Source: Chryseobacterium taklimakanense (GTDB taxonomy: Bacteria > Bacteroidota > Bacteroidia > Flavobacteriales > Weeksellaceae). From it: 64,000 nucleotides of DNA. The position numbers and the translations under genes were made by a program. The notes under the pieces are model-generated. The model did not search any database. It had not been told where the DNA came from and saw nothing but the letters and a program-made list of their open reading frames with translations. Of this stretch, positions 48,901-56,634 are shown in pieces. Where the stretch lies: positions 2,604,001 through 2,668,000 of the forward strand of contig NZ_LT906465.1 in the NCBI RefSeq assembly GCF_900187185.1, given 5' to 3'. Every line of letters begins with the position of its first letter. Position 1 is the stretch's first letter.

Positions 48901-51568
48901 GAAGCGCTGTATCAACGATTTCATCATTTTTAAAAAACTGATATTTCAGTATTCCTTTCTTGATTTCAGGTTTTGTTTGAATCTCATATTCGGAATTTCT
49001 TTCCTTTCTAGATTTGATGATGATTTCCGCTTTTTTCAGCAGTTCCGCAATCTGTTTTTGGTCAAAAATTTCGGGTTTCTCTGAAAGTTCAGACTTCAAT
49101 TTTTCATACCGTAAAATCTCCGAAGTTATAAGCGATGACTTGAATTTGATGTGGTAAAGGTGCGCCAAAACGTCTTCCACTTTCGCTTTTGCCAAATCGA
49201 TTTGAGCAGTTCGGTCAAAAACTTCTGCATTTTTTTCTTCTGCATCTTGCGTTTTTTTGTCCGAAACTCTTTCCTTTTTTTGCAAAGGTTTTGGTGGCGG
49301 TGAAATTTCTGCATCAAGGTCTTCAAAAAGATTTCCAATACGGACTTGCTTTTTGTTGTTTTGAAGTTGCTCAAGAATAGCGAGAGCGTCTTCCAAACTT
49401 CCGGAAACATATTCCTCAAGTTTTCCGAAGCGGTTGGTTTTTTCCTTGATGCTCCCCAAAATATGGGCTGAATTTTTCTCGAAATATTCGGAATAATCTC
49501 GGGACAATTTATCGGAAGTCTTTTTCAAAATCACGATATCCGTTCCGATTTTCGTTCCCGAAAAAGCACCTGCAGGCAATCGGTAGGCTTCAAGCAATTC
49601 GGCGGATTTCAATTTTTTCTGTCGGTTCATCCATCCCGAAGGAAGCACCATTGCTAAAATTCCATTTGGTTTCAAAGAATCTAAGGAACGCTTCACAAAA
49701 TAGTCCTCGTATTTTGAGATTTTGCTCTCCTCGCCCAAACCTTTGTAGATGCCACGATGTTCTCCATAAGGCGGATTCCCGAGAACCAAGTCGTATTTTT
49801 CCGAAAAATTTTCAGGATTTTTTTTCGTGCCGTTCTCAAAAATAAATTCCGTCTCGAAAGAACGCAGATTGACGGTAATTTCCGGATGTAGGATTTTGGC
49901 AATTTTCGCAGAAGTTTCGTTGATTTCAAAAGAATTGACGGAAATGTTTTCGCTTAAATTTTTCGAGGCATTGATGAAATTACCCGTTCCAACACTCGGT
50001 TCAAGCACAGAAATATGGTCTTTTCCCGAAAAATGGTCTTTGATTAAATTTCGGACAGCTTCGACAATTTTGGTGTCCGTATAATATTCATCAAGAATTC
50101 CACGACCTTCCTTTAGCATTCCGCCGCTTTTGAACTGACGACAAATTTTTTTGAGTTCGTCGGTAATGTTCAGATGCTCTTTCAGATGAACTTCCTTATC
50201 ATCCGAAACAAAACAAGTCGCGGAGACGATTTCCGCAACTTGTTCGTTGGTCAGTTTCTGATCTTTATGTTGTTCTAAAATTCGGTCTAATTCAGCAATT
50301 CCTGTCTTGTCGGCTATTCCGGATAACCGTCCGACCACGGAATTTTCTGCTCCTGCATTTTCTTGAGCATTTTTTGGTTGTGTTCCAAGTGCGGGTGTTC
50401 CCATTTTTCCTGCTCCTCGAAGATGGCTCCCGACTGCGCTTGTAAATCCATTTCTAGCATTTTCGCCGTCCATTTTTTGTCTGCTCTGCTGATGGTTTTG
50501 TTGCTCGGATTGGCTGATTTGCTCAGGTTTTCCAAGGTCTCGTTCAGGTGTTCTTCCTCCCAATTGGAGAGTTTGGGATATTGTTTCGGATTGAGGTTCA
50601 GTATTTCCATTTTGGCTGTGTTTTGAACATTCTAAATTAAGGCTTTTTTTCAGATTCTCCACCTTCTTTTGCAGATAATCGCTCAAATCGTTATGTCCCG
50701 TTTCTGATATTCCGTAAAGAAGTCGAACATCTTTTATTTTTAGGTCTTTCATTTCGGAAAGGATTTTTTTCGTGGCATAGTTTCCTGCTTCGTCGCCGTC
50801 AAGACAAAGAAAAATTTTCCCCTCAAAATCTTGGAAGGACTTGATGAACTTGTCCGAATTTACTACAGAATTGAGCGCCACCAAAGTTCTAGTGTTTTTC
50901 ATCTGATTGTCCTTCTGCAGTTGCAGAAAAGAAAGCAAATCAGTCATTCCCTCAAAAACGATGACTTCATCTTTTCTTGTTCCTTCCACCACGGAAATGT
51001 CGCTTTTTCCTATTTTGGTCTTTATCATCGGGTTTCGCAGTTCGTAACCGCCGGAAAGGTTTTCGATACCCAATCCGAAATAGGATTTTCCGCTAGATTC
51101 ATAATGAACCTGTTTGGTGTTTTCCGCAAGAATCTCCCTAGAAATCCCCCGATTTTTAAAATAATCGATAAGCGTCTCGTTATTGGGTGGAATGATGTTC
51201 ACTATTTTAGGAGAGGAGTTCACCATAGTTGAATTATTCAAGGTTTTTGATGATTGTGGATTTGTGGAGATAGGATGGTTAAAGTGATTTGGAGAAAATT
51301 GTTTTAGATATTCCATTGCCTCCTTCCAACTTTTGTTCTCAAAATGCATCACGGCTTTAATGATTTCGCCACCTTCCTTGGTTTTGAAATCGAAATATTT
51401 TCTTTCATTCACCGAAAACTTGTTTTCAGGCGTGAGGAAATAGTGGTCTTTTCCCGATTTTCGGTCGTAACGCACGAGATTTCTTCGCGCCAAATCCTGA
51501 AAATAGTCCAACATGGAAAGACTTTCCGAAATCTGCCGTATTTCATCCTGAGAATATCTATTTTCCAC
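45932..51568 (-). CDS. Giant Toprim / N6-adenine methyltransferase / SF2 helicase fusion protein
   Basis: A 1878-residue cytosolic protein. The N-terminus resembles the DnaG CHC2-type domain without its zinc ligands (about 5-95). A DUF3991/Toprim-like domain follows, with E206 in VFEGMTD and DGDEAG at 257-262. A Gln-rich linker leads to an Eco57I/HsdM-like methyltransferase: VLEPSVGTGNF near 520 and catalytic NPPY near 598. Then comes a Snf2-like helicase: EVGFGKTLSG near 1150, DEVH near 1300, LLSATPFTNKP, and motif VI QVEGRAWRQGNQ near 1630. The C-terminus is coiled coil. The GTG start overlaps the stop of the lipoprotein gene (TAGTG). DarB-like cis-acting antirestriction or processing of incoming ICE DNA is a reasonable inference. 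Confidence 0.88.
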   Translation of the reverse strand: MENRYSQDEIRQISESLSMLDYFQDLARRNLVRYDRKSGKDHYFLTPENKFSVNERKYFDFKTKEGGEIIKAVMHFENKSWKEAMEYLKQFSPNHFNHPISTNPQSSKTLNNSTMVNSSPKIVNIIPPNNETLIDYFKNRGISREILAENTKQVHYESSGKSYFGLGIENLSGGYELRNPMIKTKIGKSDISVVEGTRKDEVIVFEGMTDLLSFLQLQKDNQMKNTRTLVALNSVVNSDKFIKSFQDFEGKIFLCLDGDEAGNYATKKILSEMKDLKIKDVRLLYGISETGHNDLSDYLQKKVENLKKSLNLECSKHSQNGNTEPQSETISQTLQLGGRTPERDLGKPEQISQSEQQNHQQSRQKMDGENARNGFTSAVGSHLRGAGKMGTPALGTQPKNAQENAGAENSVVGRLSGIADKTGIAELDRILEQHKDQKLTNEQVAEIVSATCFVSDDKEVHLKEHLNITDELKKICRQFKSGGMLKEGRGILDEYYTDTKIVEAVRNLIKDHFSGKDHISVLEPSVGTGNFINASKNLSENISVNSFEINETSAKIAKILHPEITVNLRSFETEFIFENGTKKNPENFSEKYDLVLGNPPYGEHRGIYKGLGEESKISKYEDYFVKRSLDSLKPNGILAMVLPSGWMNRQKKLKSAELLEAYRLPAGAFSGTKIGTDIVILKKTSDKLSRDYSEYFEKNSAHILGSIKEKTNRFGKLEEYVSGSLEDALAILEQLQNNKKQVRIGNLFEDLDAEISPPPKPLQKKERVSDKKTQDAEEKNAEVFDRTAQIDLAKAKVEDVLAHLYHIKFKSSLITSEILRYEKLKSELSEKPEIFDQKQIAELLKKAEIIIKSRKERNSEYEIQTKPEIKKGILKYQFFKNDEIVDTALQNSSNISPEQLSAFHDTEYDGTLNNRGKHYELANYFEGRWMHDFYYAEGNIYAKLEQLERDFADKNAVGGMDNQYEKQKALLESVLPKPKSLEDIIISPNHEFVHQFSMGKMEKEKWNPNTRQTENVKEDASLAETFKTFVSSLPASAFAGSSSWEVRSFVDNENVTGSDKERNALIRERRKDSANDLFRKYVKEELSEETRNRFVAEFNRKFNNIHVPDYSRFPLFSKINKNFKGEPLSLTEVQRAGVGRLTTKGVGLLAHEVGFGKTLSGIISMHEAMQRGNAKRPLIVVPNANILKQWVETIFETIPEAKLNVLGNLGRDYDLSHFDNKDGEITLVTYEGFNNIGFSRETTEQLASKFSYITESELKSIKNSERDSQIEIQKEKEVEGKMRRGKIYDWEDFGFDHITFDEVHNANHIVGKVRIEDRRFSSDFRNQNQRTSGLGINAWMACQYIQEKNNGRNVSLLSATPFTNKPLEYYSILSLIANKRLEESGYFNVNNFFETFMEADNEMEIGATGDVKFKSNVRRFKNNSLFQQLLSEFIDLKGEEDNPELKRPNRINKEYKIEQNDLTKEQYEILNDSFSEKEPGAILTHILNARLIAISPYLSIHYEDENPTTKEFIENSPKLKLTMDLISQNKKDVPNAGQIIYSELAVAEFPKLKEYLVSEIGFKPNEVGIITGSTTKNQRIDIQNDFNSGKIKVIIGSEAIQEGMNLQEKTSDMYLLSLPYNFTSLRQVEGRAWRQGNQWENVRINYMLTNDSIDVFMLQKLQAKQARYLEAMKKGANVVDVSDVNTQELKTAIITKPETRANIEIELLKKKLQNEKDRYFADQSFVLRKFEDYTKVKEKLDYAISSLKRVEQWAKDAGEDSTWNRHIYNYEDNVNRAKQELQETIDHLAKKGVNISEIELQNELTEKKIAEFEEQIEKLPEVQSALVLQYQKENEERSRKVSLVDNLAERKVENEVLFGSEKMKNQSIVAERSIGKNR

Positions 51569-52230
51569 TATTTCCTTTGGGTTGCAAAATGGTTGAACTC
51601 AAAGATTTCTTTCGCCTCGTTGTCCCAATTTTTTCTTGGAATCAGTTGCATCGACACAAAGACATCGTCTTTTTTGTTGTAGGAATCGATACGCTCAATT
51701 CTTCCCGAATAATCTTTCTCGGCGTGCCGATAAAGTGCATACGGCAAAATCGTGTCTGTTGGATAGACATAATACCTCGTGTAATTCCACGGCGAATTAA
51801 TTTCGAAGCGTCTGAATTTCTTATTGAACAAGATGGTATCGCTCAAATTTCTGCGGTTTCTGTAATTGGGAATTGGGTCTTTCGAAAAGATGGCGCCCGC
51901 TTTTTTATCAAAAACCAAGGAAGGTTTCGTCTTCTTTGAAATTTCAGAAAGCAACAGATTTCCCGCAGGTTCCAATGGATAAAACACGGAATCTTTGATG
52001 AAGAATAGATGTCGGCTCATTTCGGGAATTTCGGGTTCGGGAACAATTTCCACGATGGAGTCTCCCAAATAATTTAACCTCGAAATCAGGAAACTCCTGC
52101 GATTTTCAAGGTTTTTGGAAGCACCGATATAGACATTGGAAATAATGTCGAGTCCGCCTTTTTTGGCGATGATTTCTTTTTTGCACGAAACAAAAGATAG
52201 TAGCACCGATAGCAGAATTATAATTTTCAT
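51568..52230 (-). CDS. ICE lipoprotein of unknown function
   Basis: A 220-residue lipoprotein: MKIIILLSVLLSFVSC with lipobox Cys16, then a mature protein rich in Arg, Lys and Tyr, with no known motif. It has a long stretch of alternating polar and hydrophobic residues (YVYPTDTILPYALYRHAEKD) that suggests beta structure. It is translationally coupled to the giant helicase gene through a one-base overlap. Lipoproteins in tra operons often act in surface exclusion or pilus assembly, but nothing in this sequence proves that. Confidence 0.72.
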   Translation of the reverse strand: MKIIILLSVLLSFVSCKKEIIAKKGGLDIISNVYIGASKNLENRRSFLISRLNYLGDSIVEIVPEPEIPEMSRHLFFIKDSVFYPLEPAGNLLLSEISKKTKPSLVFDKKAGAIFSKDPIPNYRNRRNLSDTILFNKKFRRFEINSPWNYTRYYVYPTDTILPYALYRHAEKDYSGRIERIDSYNKKDDVFVSMQLIPRKNWDNEAKEIFEFNHFATQRK

Positions 52231-52303
52231 AGCATTGATGGTTGTTAAAAGGCGGTAAACAACACCGTCATTTACCGCCGAAGATTAGATGTTGAAATGG
52301 TTT

Positions 52304-55072
52304 TTAGATTCCTCTTGAAATACTCTGCTGTTTCACCTGATTCTTTTCGGGACTCTCAACTTCCAAACCCTTCAAAGGCTTGTTGGTATTGATTCGGTTC
52401 ATCTCGTTGTCGTACAGGTTGAGGTTTTTGTACTGCGGATTCAAAACGGCTTTTCCTTCCACGGTTTGGTTGTCGAGTGAAAATTTCACTTTCACGATGT
52501 TGCCTTTCTCCAAAGACTTGATGACGTTGTCTCTGTATTCCGGCTTGTCGAAAATCAGACCTGCCTTATCCACAATTTTCCCTGTGTCCACCCCGTAATT
52601 TTCGTTGTAGATTTCGAGTTTGTAGTTTCCATAGTCGTTTTTGGCCTCGTTGAATTTCAGTTTCACAAAGGCGGGAATCATCTCGTCGGTCTTGGTGTTT
52701 TTCAGTTCCGTTTTCACGGCTCTGCCTTCAAGAAGATTTACGGCTTCTTTTGCGGTAAAGGAATTTTCCTTGCCTACGCCGAAGTTGTGCGTGAATTTTT
52801 CGCCTTTGTCGTTGGTCAGTTCCGCCTGATAAGCGTTCAGGAAGATTCCGCCCTTTTCAGATTTGTTGAATTTAAGGGTAAAATCCACCTTGTTTTCGGG
52901 CAGGGTTTTGTCTGAAGTCGTCTTGATTTCAAACTGTCTTTCCTCGCCATTAATGGCGTTTTCCAAATCTTTGTGGAGTTTTTCTCCTTCCCCGAAACCT
53001 AGGTATTTCATTTGGTCTTTCAGGTACTGCGCAGTGTCGAATTCTTGTGTGCTCATAATGCTTGTTTTTGGGTTGTTAATAAAATTGTTTTGGTTGTCTT
53101 GATTTGTTATTTGTTGTAGGGAAGCAGATTTGGGAGCGGGATTCAGTCCATTTCTAAAATCATAAATCTGCATCCACTTTTTTTCCTTTTCGGAAAATTC
53201 GCGTTCTCCGTTCTTAAAGAATATCTCGGGGGAAGTGGTTTCCATTTCGGAGATAAAATCTTTATAGGCTTTGGTTTTGGGCGTGATGTACTTGTCAAAA
53301 AAGGTCAATTCGTAATGGCTTTGAACATCTTTCGGAATCTCCTTCTGATGAAAAATGCCATTAAATAATTCGAGTTCTTCGAGGATTTTCTTTACAAATT
53401 CTTCCGGTGGATTATGGGAAAGGTCGATTTCAAAGGTTATGTATTCCTCGTCAAAACCGCCGATTTCCTCATCCATATCGTCTTTAGTAACGCCAACCCA
53501 ATCATCGTCGTCGCCATATTCTTTACACATAATGTCCTCCAAAATATCGTTCGCCAAAAGATATTCTGCTTCCGAGCGATTGACCTTGATATGGAATGCC
53601 TCACCTTGACGCTCCTCGGGAATATGCTTGAGAAATTTCTCCTCGTGATTTTCAGTCAAGGTATTTTCAACGACATTTTTTGATGAAAAATGGTTTTCCA
53701 CCTCGTTCATCAGTTCATTCAGTGCGTATTGAGAAAGCCTGTCCAATAAAAAGGGCTGTTTTCCTTTGGCGATTCTCACCAAAAGAATCGGGTGTGTATC
53801 ATACTGCGACATCGTCAAATCCAAGTATGCCTTCAGTTCTTCAGTCGAGTCAAAATCAAAAGGTTTTGGTACCACGGATTTGGCTTCTTCATTCGCATAA
53901 ACCCCGATTTCCACGGTTATCTTTTCATTCGAGCCATATCGATTTCCCAATTCGCCGACCATCGGCTCCGCATTCAGATTATTCTTGCTAAACTTGTCCA
54001 CGAGATGGTCATAGACATTGATTTTAGTCTTTTCATAAAGGGAATGAAAATTTCCGCTTTCCAATAAAATCGCGTCCAAAGCCGTGAATCCCATCAATTC
54101 TAGTTTTTCACGGTAATCTTTGTACATCTGCTCGTTCATATTATTTCCATAAAGTATGACTCCGGTTCCGGCGTGAATGGTCATCAATTCCGTCAGTTTC
54201 TCGAACTGTCGATGTTGCGGCAGAATGAACTTCCCCACGATGTCGTTTGCATTGTTCAGGATGATGGCTTCCGTTTTGTCCGACAATCCAAACTTTTGGC
54301 TTGAAATGTACGCGGCGCTATCTTCGGGACTGCTGATTTTGAACGGCTGATAATTGGCGGCAAAAATCTGCTTGTTGAAAGAAAAGGTGCTGACTTTTCC
54401 CTGCGGTTGGTTTTGCTCGGAAAGTTCCAATACACGGTCACTTCCCAACTCGCCATTGAAAACCAAATATTTTCCCGAACGAAGGTTGATGACGATGCCG
54501 TCTTCCACCTTGATTCCCGTATGGTCAAAAATATCGTGCAATCTTTGAAGCATCAGTCGGTCGTGTTTGCTAGAAATCAGCTGTCCACTTGGATGGTTGT
54601 GGACGAGCGTGATGCTTTCGGGCTGCATTTTGAAGACATTTCCTGTCAACAAGCGCAAATCCACCACCGTGGAAGTAATTCCGCCTGTCGAAAGATGCTG
54701 AACAAGGTAACTGTCGTCCTTGAATTTGTAGAGTGCAAAAGTGTGTTCCACCGCCTCGTCTTCAAGGGCGCGGAAAAGCCACGCCACATCGTTCACATCG
54801 GAAACTTTTGTTCCCGCTCGAAATGAAAGACTTTTATTTTCCGAAAACTGCCTCTCTACGAGCGCAAAATCATTGGCATAACCTTGATTGTCCTTTTCCC
54901 GTAGAATGGCGGAATTTGGGTAAGCATCATTTCTCCCGCTGAAAAGTTTGTACGGTAAAACTTTGCCTTCCGAAGTTTTGAGATATTTCGTCGCCTCGTC
55001 CGTTGGAAAGCGGAAATTCGTGTTCGGTCCATATTTGCTTTGATAATTAAAAAGGTCTATGTCCATCGCCAT
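52304..55072 (-). CDS. RadC/JAB-domain and DUF3945-like fusion protein
   Basis: A 922-residue cytosolic protein. The N-terminal third carries a RadC-type JAB/MPN domain with its metal motif, LVHNHPSGQ and a downstream SSKHD (H158, H160, D171). A second JAB-like region follows at about 255-345 (AIILNNANDIVGKF, IHAGTGVILYG) without the His pair, so it is probably inactive. Beyond about residue 665 (MSTQEFDTAQYLKDQMKYL) a separate domain begins whose repeats (IFLNAYQAELTNDKGE, VKFSLDNQTVEGKAV) resemble DUF3945. RadC-like proteins are common on mobile elements and bind or process DNA; the metallo-activity is not established. Confidence 0.82.
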   Translation of the reverse strand: MAMDIDLFNYQSKYGPNTNFRFPTDEATKYLKTSEGKVLPYKLFSGRNDAYPNSAILREKDNQGYANDFALVERQFSENKSLSFRAGTKVSDVNDVAWLFRALEDEAVEHTFALYKFKDDSYLVQHLSTGGITSTVVDLRLLTGNVFKMQPESITLVHNHPSGQLISSKHDRLMLQRLHDIFDHTGIKVEDGIVINLRSGKYLVFNGELGSDRVLELSEQNQPQGKVSTFSFNKQIFAANYQPFKISSPEDSAAYISSQKFGLSDKTEAIILNNANDIVGKFILPQHRQFEKLTELMTIHAGTGVILYGNNMNEQMYKDYREKLELMGFTALDAILLESGNFHSLYEKTKINVYDHLVDKFSKNNLNAEPMVGELGNRYGSNEKITVEIGVYANEEAKSVVPKPFDFDSTEELKAYLDLTMSQYDTHPILLVRIAKGKQPFLLDRLSQYALNELMNEVENHFSSKNVVENTLTENHEEKFLKHIPEERQGEAFHIKVNRSEAEYLLANDILEDIMCKEYGDDDDWVGVTKDDMDEEIGGFDEEYITFEIDLSHNPPEEFVKKILEELELFNGIFHQKEIPKDVQSHYELTFFDKYITPKTKAYKDFISEMETTSPEIFFKNGEREFSEKEKKWMQIYDFRNGLNPAPKSASLQQITNQDNQNNFINNPKTSIMSTQEFDTAQYLKDQMKYLGFGEGEKLHKDLENAINGEERQFEIKTTSDKTLPENKVDFTLKFNKSEKGGIFLNAYQAELTNDKGEKFTHNFGVGKENSFTAKEAVNLLEGRAVKTELKNTKTDEMIPAFVKLKFNEAKNDYGNYKLEIYNENYGVDTGKIVDKAGLIFDKPEYRDNVIKSLEKGNIVKVKFSLDNQTVEGKAVLNPQYKNLNLYDNEMNRINTNKPLKGLEVESPEKNQVKQQSISRGI

Positions 55073-55077
55073 AAAAA

Positions 55078-55812
55078 TTACCTGCGGAATCCTCTACGTT
55101 TTTCTTGTTCCTGTTCGATTTCTTGATCGTTTTCCTCGTCCTCGTGCTGCGATTTGGCTTCCCTTGCGGAATTCGCATCCTGATAAAGGTCGGGGTCGTT
55201 CACATCCAACCGTACTTCGGACTGCTGCTGTTTTTGCGCCTGTTTTGGATTTTGAGACACCTCGTTCACGGTATTGATTTCCTTGGACACGATATTGAGG
55301 TCGTTGATGATGTCCTTGGCGATTTCGGGATACTTGTCGATTTTTTCCTGCAGGAATTCTTTCAATTTCAGGAGTTCGTCCTTGTAGCGGTTGATTTCCT
55401 CGGAATCGTTTCGCCCCAAAATAGTCTTGGTCAGAACTTCAGCATTCAGAACCATATCGTACTCCTCCAACGATTTTGTGGATTCGTTGTAGAGGAAAGC
55501 CTTTTTAGCAATGTTCAAATTGGGGTTTTGTTCGTTCAGATTTTTCTCCGAAACATACTGTACCGAGTCTTTTTTGGATTGGTTTAAAATTTCGGAAAGG
55601 GAATGCTCCATTTGATAGACCTTTACCTCCAATTTGGAGTTGTTGTCGGTCAGTTGGAAGGTAATTCGGTCTTTTTCGTTGTCGGCGACAAGGATTTTTC
55701 CCTGCATAAACTCGATAATGTCGTTTGCGTTCAGTCTTTTCGAGAACGAATTGTCGGCTTCGATGATGCCGAATTTTTTTAGGTCGTCTGTTGGTAGTGG
55801 GTTAGTGTTCAT
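55078..55812 (-). CDS. ICE protein of unknown function with coiled C-terminus
   Basis: A 244-residue, strongly charged protein without signal or membrane segments. The first half (RLNANDIIEFMQGKILVADN, RITFQLTDNNSKLEVKVYQM) may be a small beta fold. The second half is helical (RYKDELLKLKEFLQEKID) and ends in a Glu/Gln/Arg-rich tail (EIEQEQEKRRGFRR). It overlaps the M23 peptidase gene by 11 bases upstream and lies 5 bp from the RadC-like gene downstream. I do not recognise a family beyond its occurrence in such elements. Confidence 0.65.
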   Translation of the reverse strand: MNTNPLPTDDLKKFGIIEADNSFSKRLNANDIIEFMQGKILVADNEKDRITFQLTDNNSKLEVKVYQMEHSLSEILNQSKKDSVQYVSEKNLNEQNPNLNIAKKAFLYNESTKSLEEYDMVLNAEVLTKTILGRNDSEEINRYKDELLKLKEFLQEKIDKYPEIAKDIINDLNIVSKEINTVNEVSQNPKQAQKQQQSEVRLDVNDPDLYQDANSAREAKSQHEDEENDQEIEQEQEKRRGFRR

Positions 55813-56629
55813 AATGTTGTGCGATTAATTGTTTTGCTTGAATGAGTTCGTTCAGAAAATTCAGGGGATTGATGAATTTTCCAAATTCCTTCACGGAAAA
55901 ATGCAGGTGCGGTCCGGTTGAGTTTCCCGAGTTTCCGCTTTTGCCGATGACGAATCCCGCCTTTACCACTTCTCCCGCTTTATAATATTTTTCGGAGAGG
56001 TGCAGATAGGCGGTCTCGAAACGGTTGTGGTGCAGGACTTTGATGTAGTTTCCGCCACCTTTGGTGTCCCATCCCGATTCGGTAATGATGCCGTCCATCA
56101 CGGCAAAAACATTTTCGTATCGAGCCTTGATGTCGATGCCGTTGTGGAATTTTTGTCCGCCAAAAATTGGATGGAAGCGGTTTCCAAAAGCCGAACTCAA
56201 GTTGAGTGCATTTTTCACGGGCATCATAATCTTGTTCGGGGAAAGAACATTTTCTTCCTTTGGTTTTAAGGATTTTTGCAATCCCGATTTTTCCACAGAA
56301 AGATTTCTTTTAAGGATTTGGATAAGGGAATCTTCCACGCGTTTGATGTCTAATTGATGTGGAATAGGCTTTACCTTGTTCATTTCCAAAATCATCTTTT
56401 TCAGAGAATCAAGTTCCTTAAGCAAGACTTTCTTTGAAGAATTCTTCAGCAAAAAATTTCCCTTTTCAGAAACTCTTGTTTCATTGGTTTTAGAATTAGT
56501 TTGCTTGCCTGAATTTTCAATAAATTCAGGTTTGTTTTCTTCCATTTTCTTCACAAAAGTCACAGTGTTGAATTGTGCCTTTATCGAAAATTGAATGAGC
56601 ACGGTAAAAAGTAGGATGTATCGTTTCAT
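55802..56629 (-). CDS. M23-family peptidoglycan endopeptidase (conjugation-associated)
   Basis: A 275-residue exported protein: signal peptide MKRYILLFTVLIQFSIKA, a coiled region at about 60-115, and a LytM/M23 domain at about 140-250. Zinc ligands are visible as H162 and D166 (FHNGID) and H241/H243 (GPHLHF), with NYIKVLHHN and the Gly-rich SGNSGNSTG between them. All ligands are present, so it should be an active peptidase that opens the cell wall for the conjugation channel. It lies directly after the coupling-protein gene (5 bp). Confidence 0.9.
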   Translation of the reverse strand: MKRYILLFTVLIQFSIKAQFNTVTFVKKMEENKPEFIENSGKQTNSKTNETRVSEKGNFLLKNSSKKVLLKELDSLKKMILEMNKVKPIPHQLDIKRVEDSLIQILKRNLSVEKSGLQKSLKPKEENVLSPNKIMMPVKNALNLSSAFGNRFHPIFGGQKFHNGIDIKARYENVFAVMDGIITESGWDTKGGGNYIKVLHHNRFETAYLHLSEKYYKAGEVVKAGFVIGKSGNSGNSTGPHLHFSVKEFGKFINPLNFLNELIQAKQLIAQHYEH

Positions 56630-56634
56630 TTTGG

